The notes under the pieces: model-generated
Database searches by the model: none
What the model saw: only the letters and a program-made list of their open reading frames with translations
Told to the model about the DNA's origin: nothing
Shown: piece after piece, positions 6,162-6,577 of the stretch
How positions within the stretch are numbered: the stretch's first letter is position 1
Layout of the letters: every line of letters starts with the position of its first letter
Made by a program: the position numbers and the translations under genes
Source: JBPOFM01 sp038259855
Lineage (GTDB): Bacteria > Bacteroidota > Bacteroidia > Flavobacteriales > Flavobacteriaceae
DNA: 6,577 bases
NCBI GenBank assembly: GCA_038259855.1
Contig: JBBSOJ010000190.1
Coordinates: forward strand, 1-6,577
Direction of reading: 5' to 3'

Positions 6162-6577
6162 ATGTTTAAATATATCAAAAGTGACTTACCAGCGAGTATA
6201 GTTGTATTTTTTGTTGCATTACCTTTATGTTTAGGTATTGCACTAGCAAGTGGCGCGCCACTTTTTTCAGGAGTAATTGCAGGCATTATCGGCGGGATCG
6301 TTGTAGGTGCGTTGAGTGGCTCAAAAATTGGTGTATCAGGTCCGGCTGCGGGATTAGCGGCCATTGTTTTAACTGCTATTGGAACGCTCGGAGGCTATGA
6401 AAACTTTCTGGTGGCAGTGGTACTGGGTGGTGTTATTCAATTGGTATTTGGTATTTTAAAAGCTGGTATTATAGGCTACTACTTTCCATCGTCCGTAATA
6501 AAAGGGATGCTTACAGGTATTGGAATTATCATTATTCTAAAACAGATTCCACATTTTTTCGGGTATGATGCAGATCC
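6162..6577 (+). CDS. SulP/SLC26-family anion transporter (3' end outside window)
   Basis: The first 138 codons of a SulP-family permease run off the right edge with no stop. Translation from ATG 6162 begins MFKYIKSDLPASIVVFFVAL, the normal opening of this family, in which a short cytoplasmic stretch leads into TM1. Family hallmarks are LPLCLGIALASGAPLFSGV (residues 20-38), VSGPAAGLAAIV (58-69), at the helix that helps form the substrate site in SLC26 structures, and FPSSVIKGMLTGIG (108-121). Family members move sulfate, bicarbonate, chloride or dicarboxylates across the inner membrane, often with Na+ or H+. The substrate cannot be read from this fragment, nor whether a C-terminal STAS domain is present. 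Bacterial relatives of this short-N-terminus type are often next to carbonic anhydrase genes, hinting at bicarbonate. A perfect hairpin lies 14 nt upstream and no Shine-Dalgarno sequence is seen. Confidence 0.92.
   Translation, partial: MFKYIKSDLPASIVVFFVALPLCLGIALASGAPLFSGVIAGIIGGIVVGALSGSKIGVSGPAAGLAAIVLTAIGTLGGYENFLVAVVLGGVIQLVFGILKAGIIGYYFPSSVIKGMLTGIGIIIILKQIPHFFGYDAD

Overview
The window looks like a chromosomal segment from a member of the Bacteroidota, most likely the family Flavobacteriaceae. The evidence is AT-rich DNA, genes without Shine-Dalgarno sequences, a Bacteroidota-type -7 promoter box (TAnnTTTG), signal peptides of the short flavobacterial kind ending in FAQ or TAQ, and a complete batA-batB-batC-batD-batE gene order. 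No genus is assigned.

Layout, all genes on the + strand. Bases 1-951 are the 3' part of batA, whose start lies to the left of the window. Next come batB (1045-2082), batC (2241-3047), batD (3118-4893) and batE (4958-5716). A probable promoter at 5750-5757 then precedes a small unrecognised membrane or exported protein (5780-6079). A perfect 8-bp hairpin (6124-6147) sits just before the 5' end of a SulP/SLC26 anion transporter gene (6162 to the window edge). No mobile elements, tRNA or rRNA genes, CRISPR arrays or gene-free stretches above 300 bases are visible. The largest gap is 158 nt, between batB and batC.

How the genes fit together. The five Bat proteins (named for Bacteroides aerotolerance) are read here as one envelope assembly. 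BatA and BatB are membrane-anchored von Willebrand A (VWA) domain proteins with complete MIDAS metal sites. BatC and BatE carry tetratricopeptide (TPR) repeats, and BatE adds an SH3-like domain. BatD is a large exported protein with three Ig-like modules, one membrane helix and a cytoplasmic tail. Positive-charge distribution and signal peptides place nearly all folded domains in the periplasm. Only the BatD tail, and short loops, would reach a cytoplasmic MoxR-type ATPase, which in this operon family is usually encoded upstream. The real biochemical function of Bat systems is still unsettled. The last two genes probably form a separate unit concerned with anion (possibly bicarbonate) transport.

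I found no clearly new system. The least explained items are the 99-residue protein before the transporter, the hairpin in front of the transporter start, and the structured batB-batC gap.
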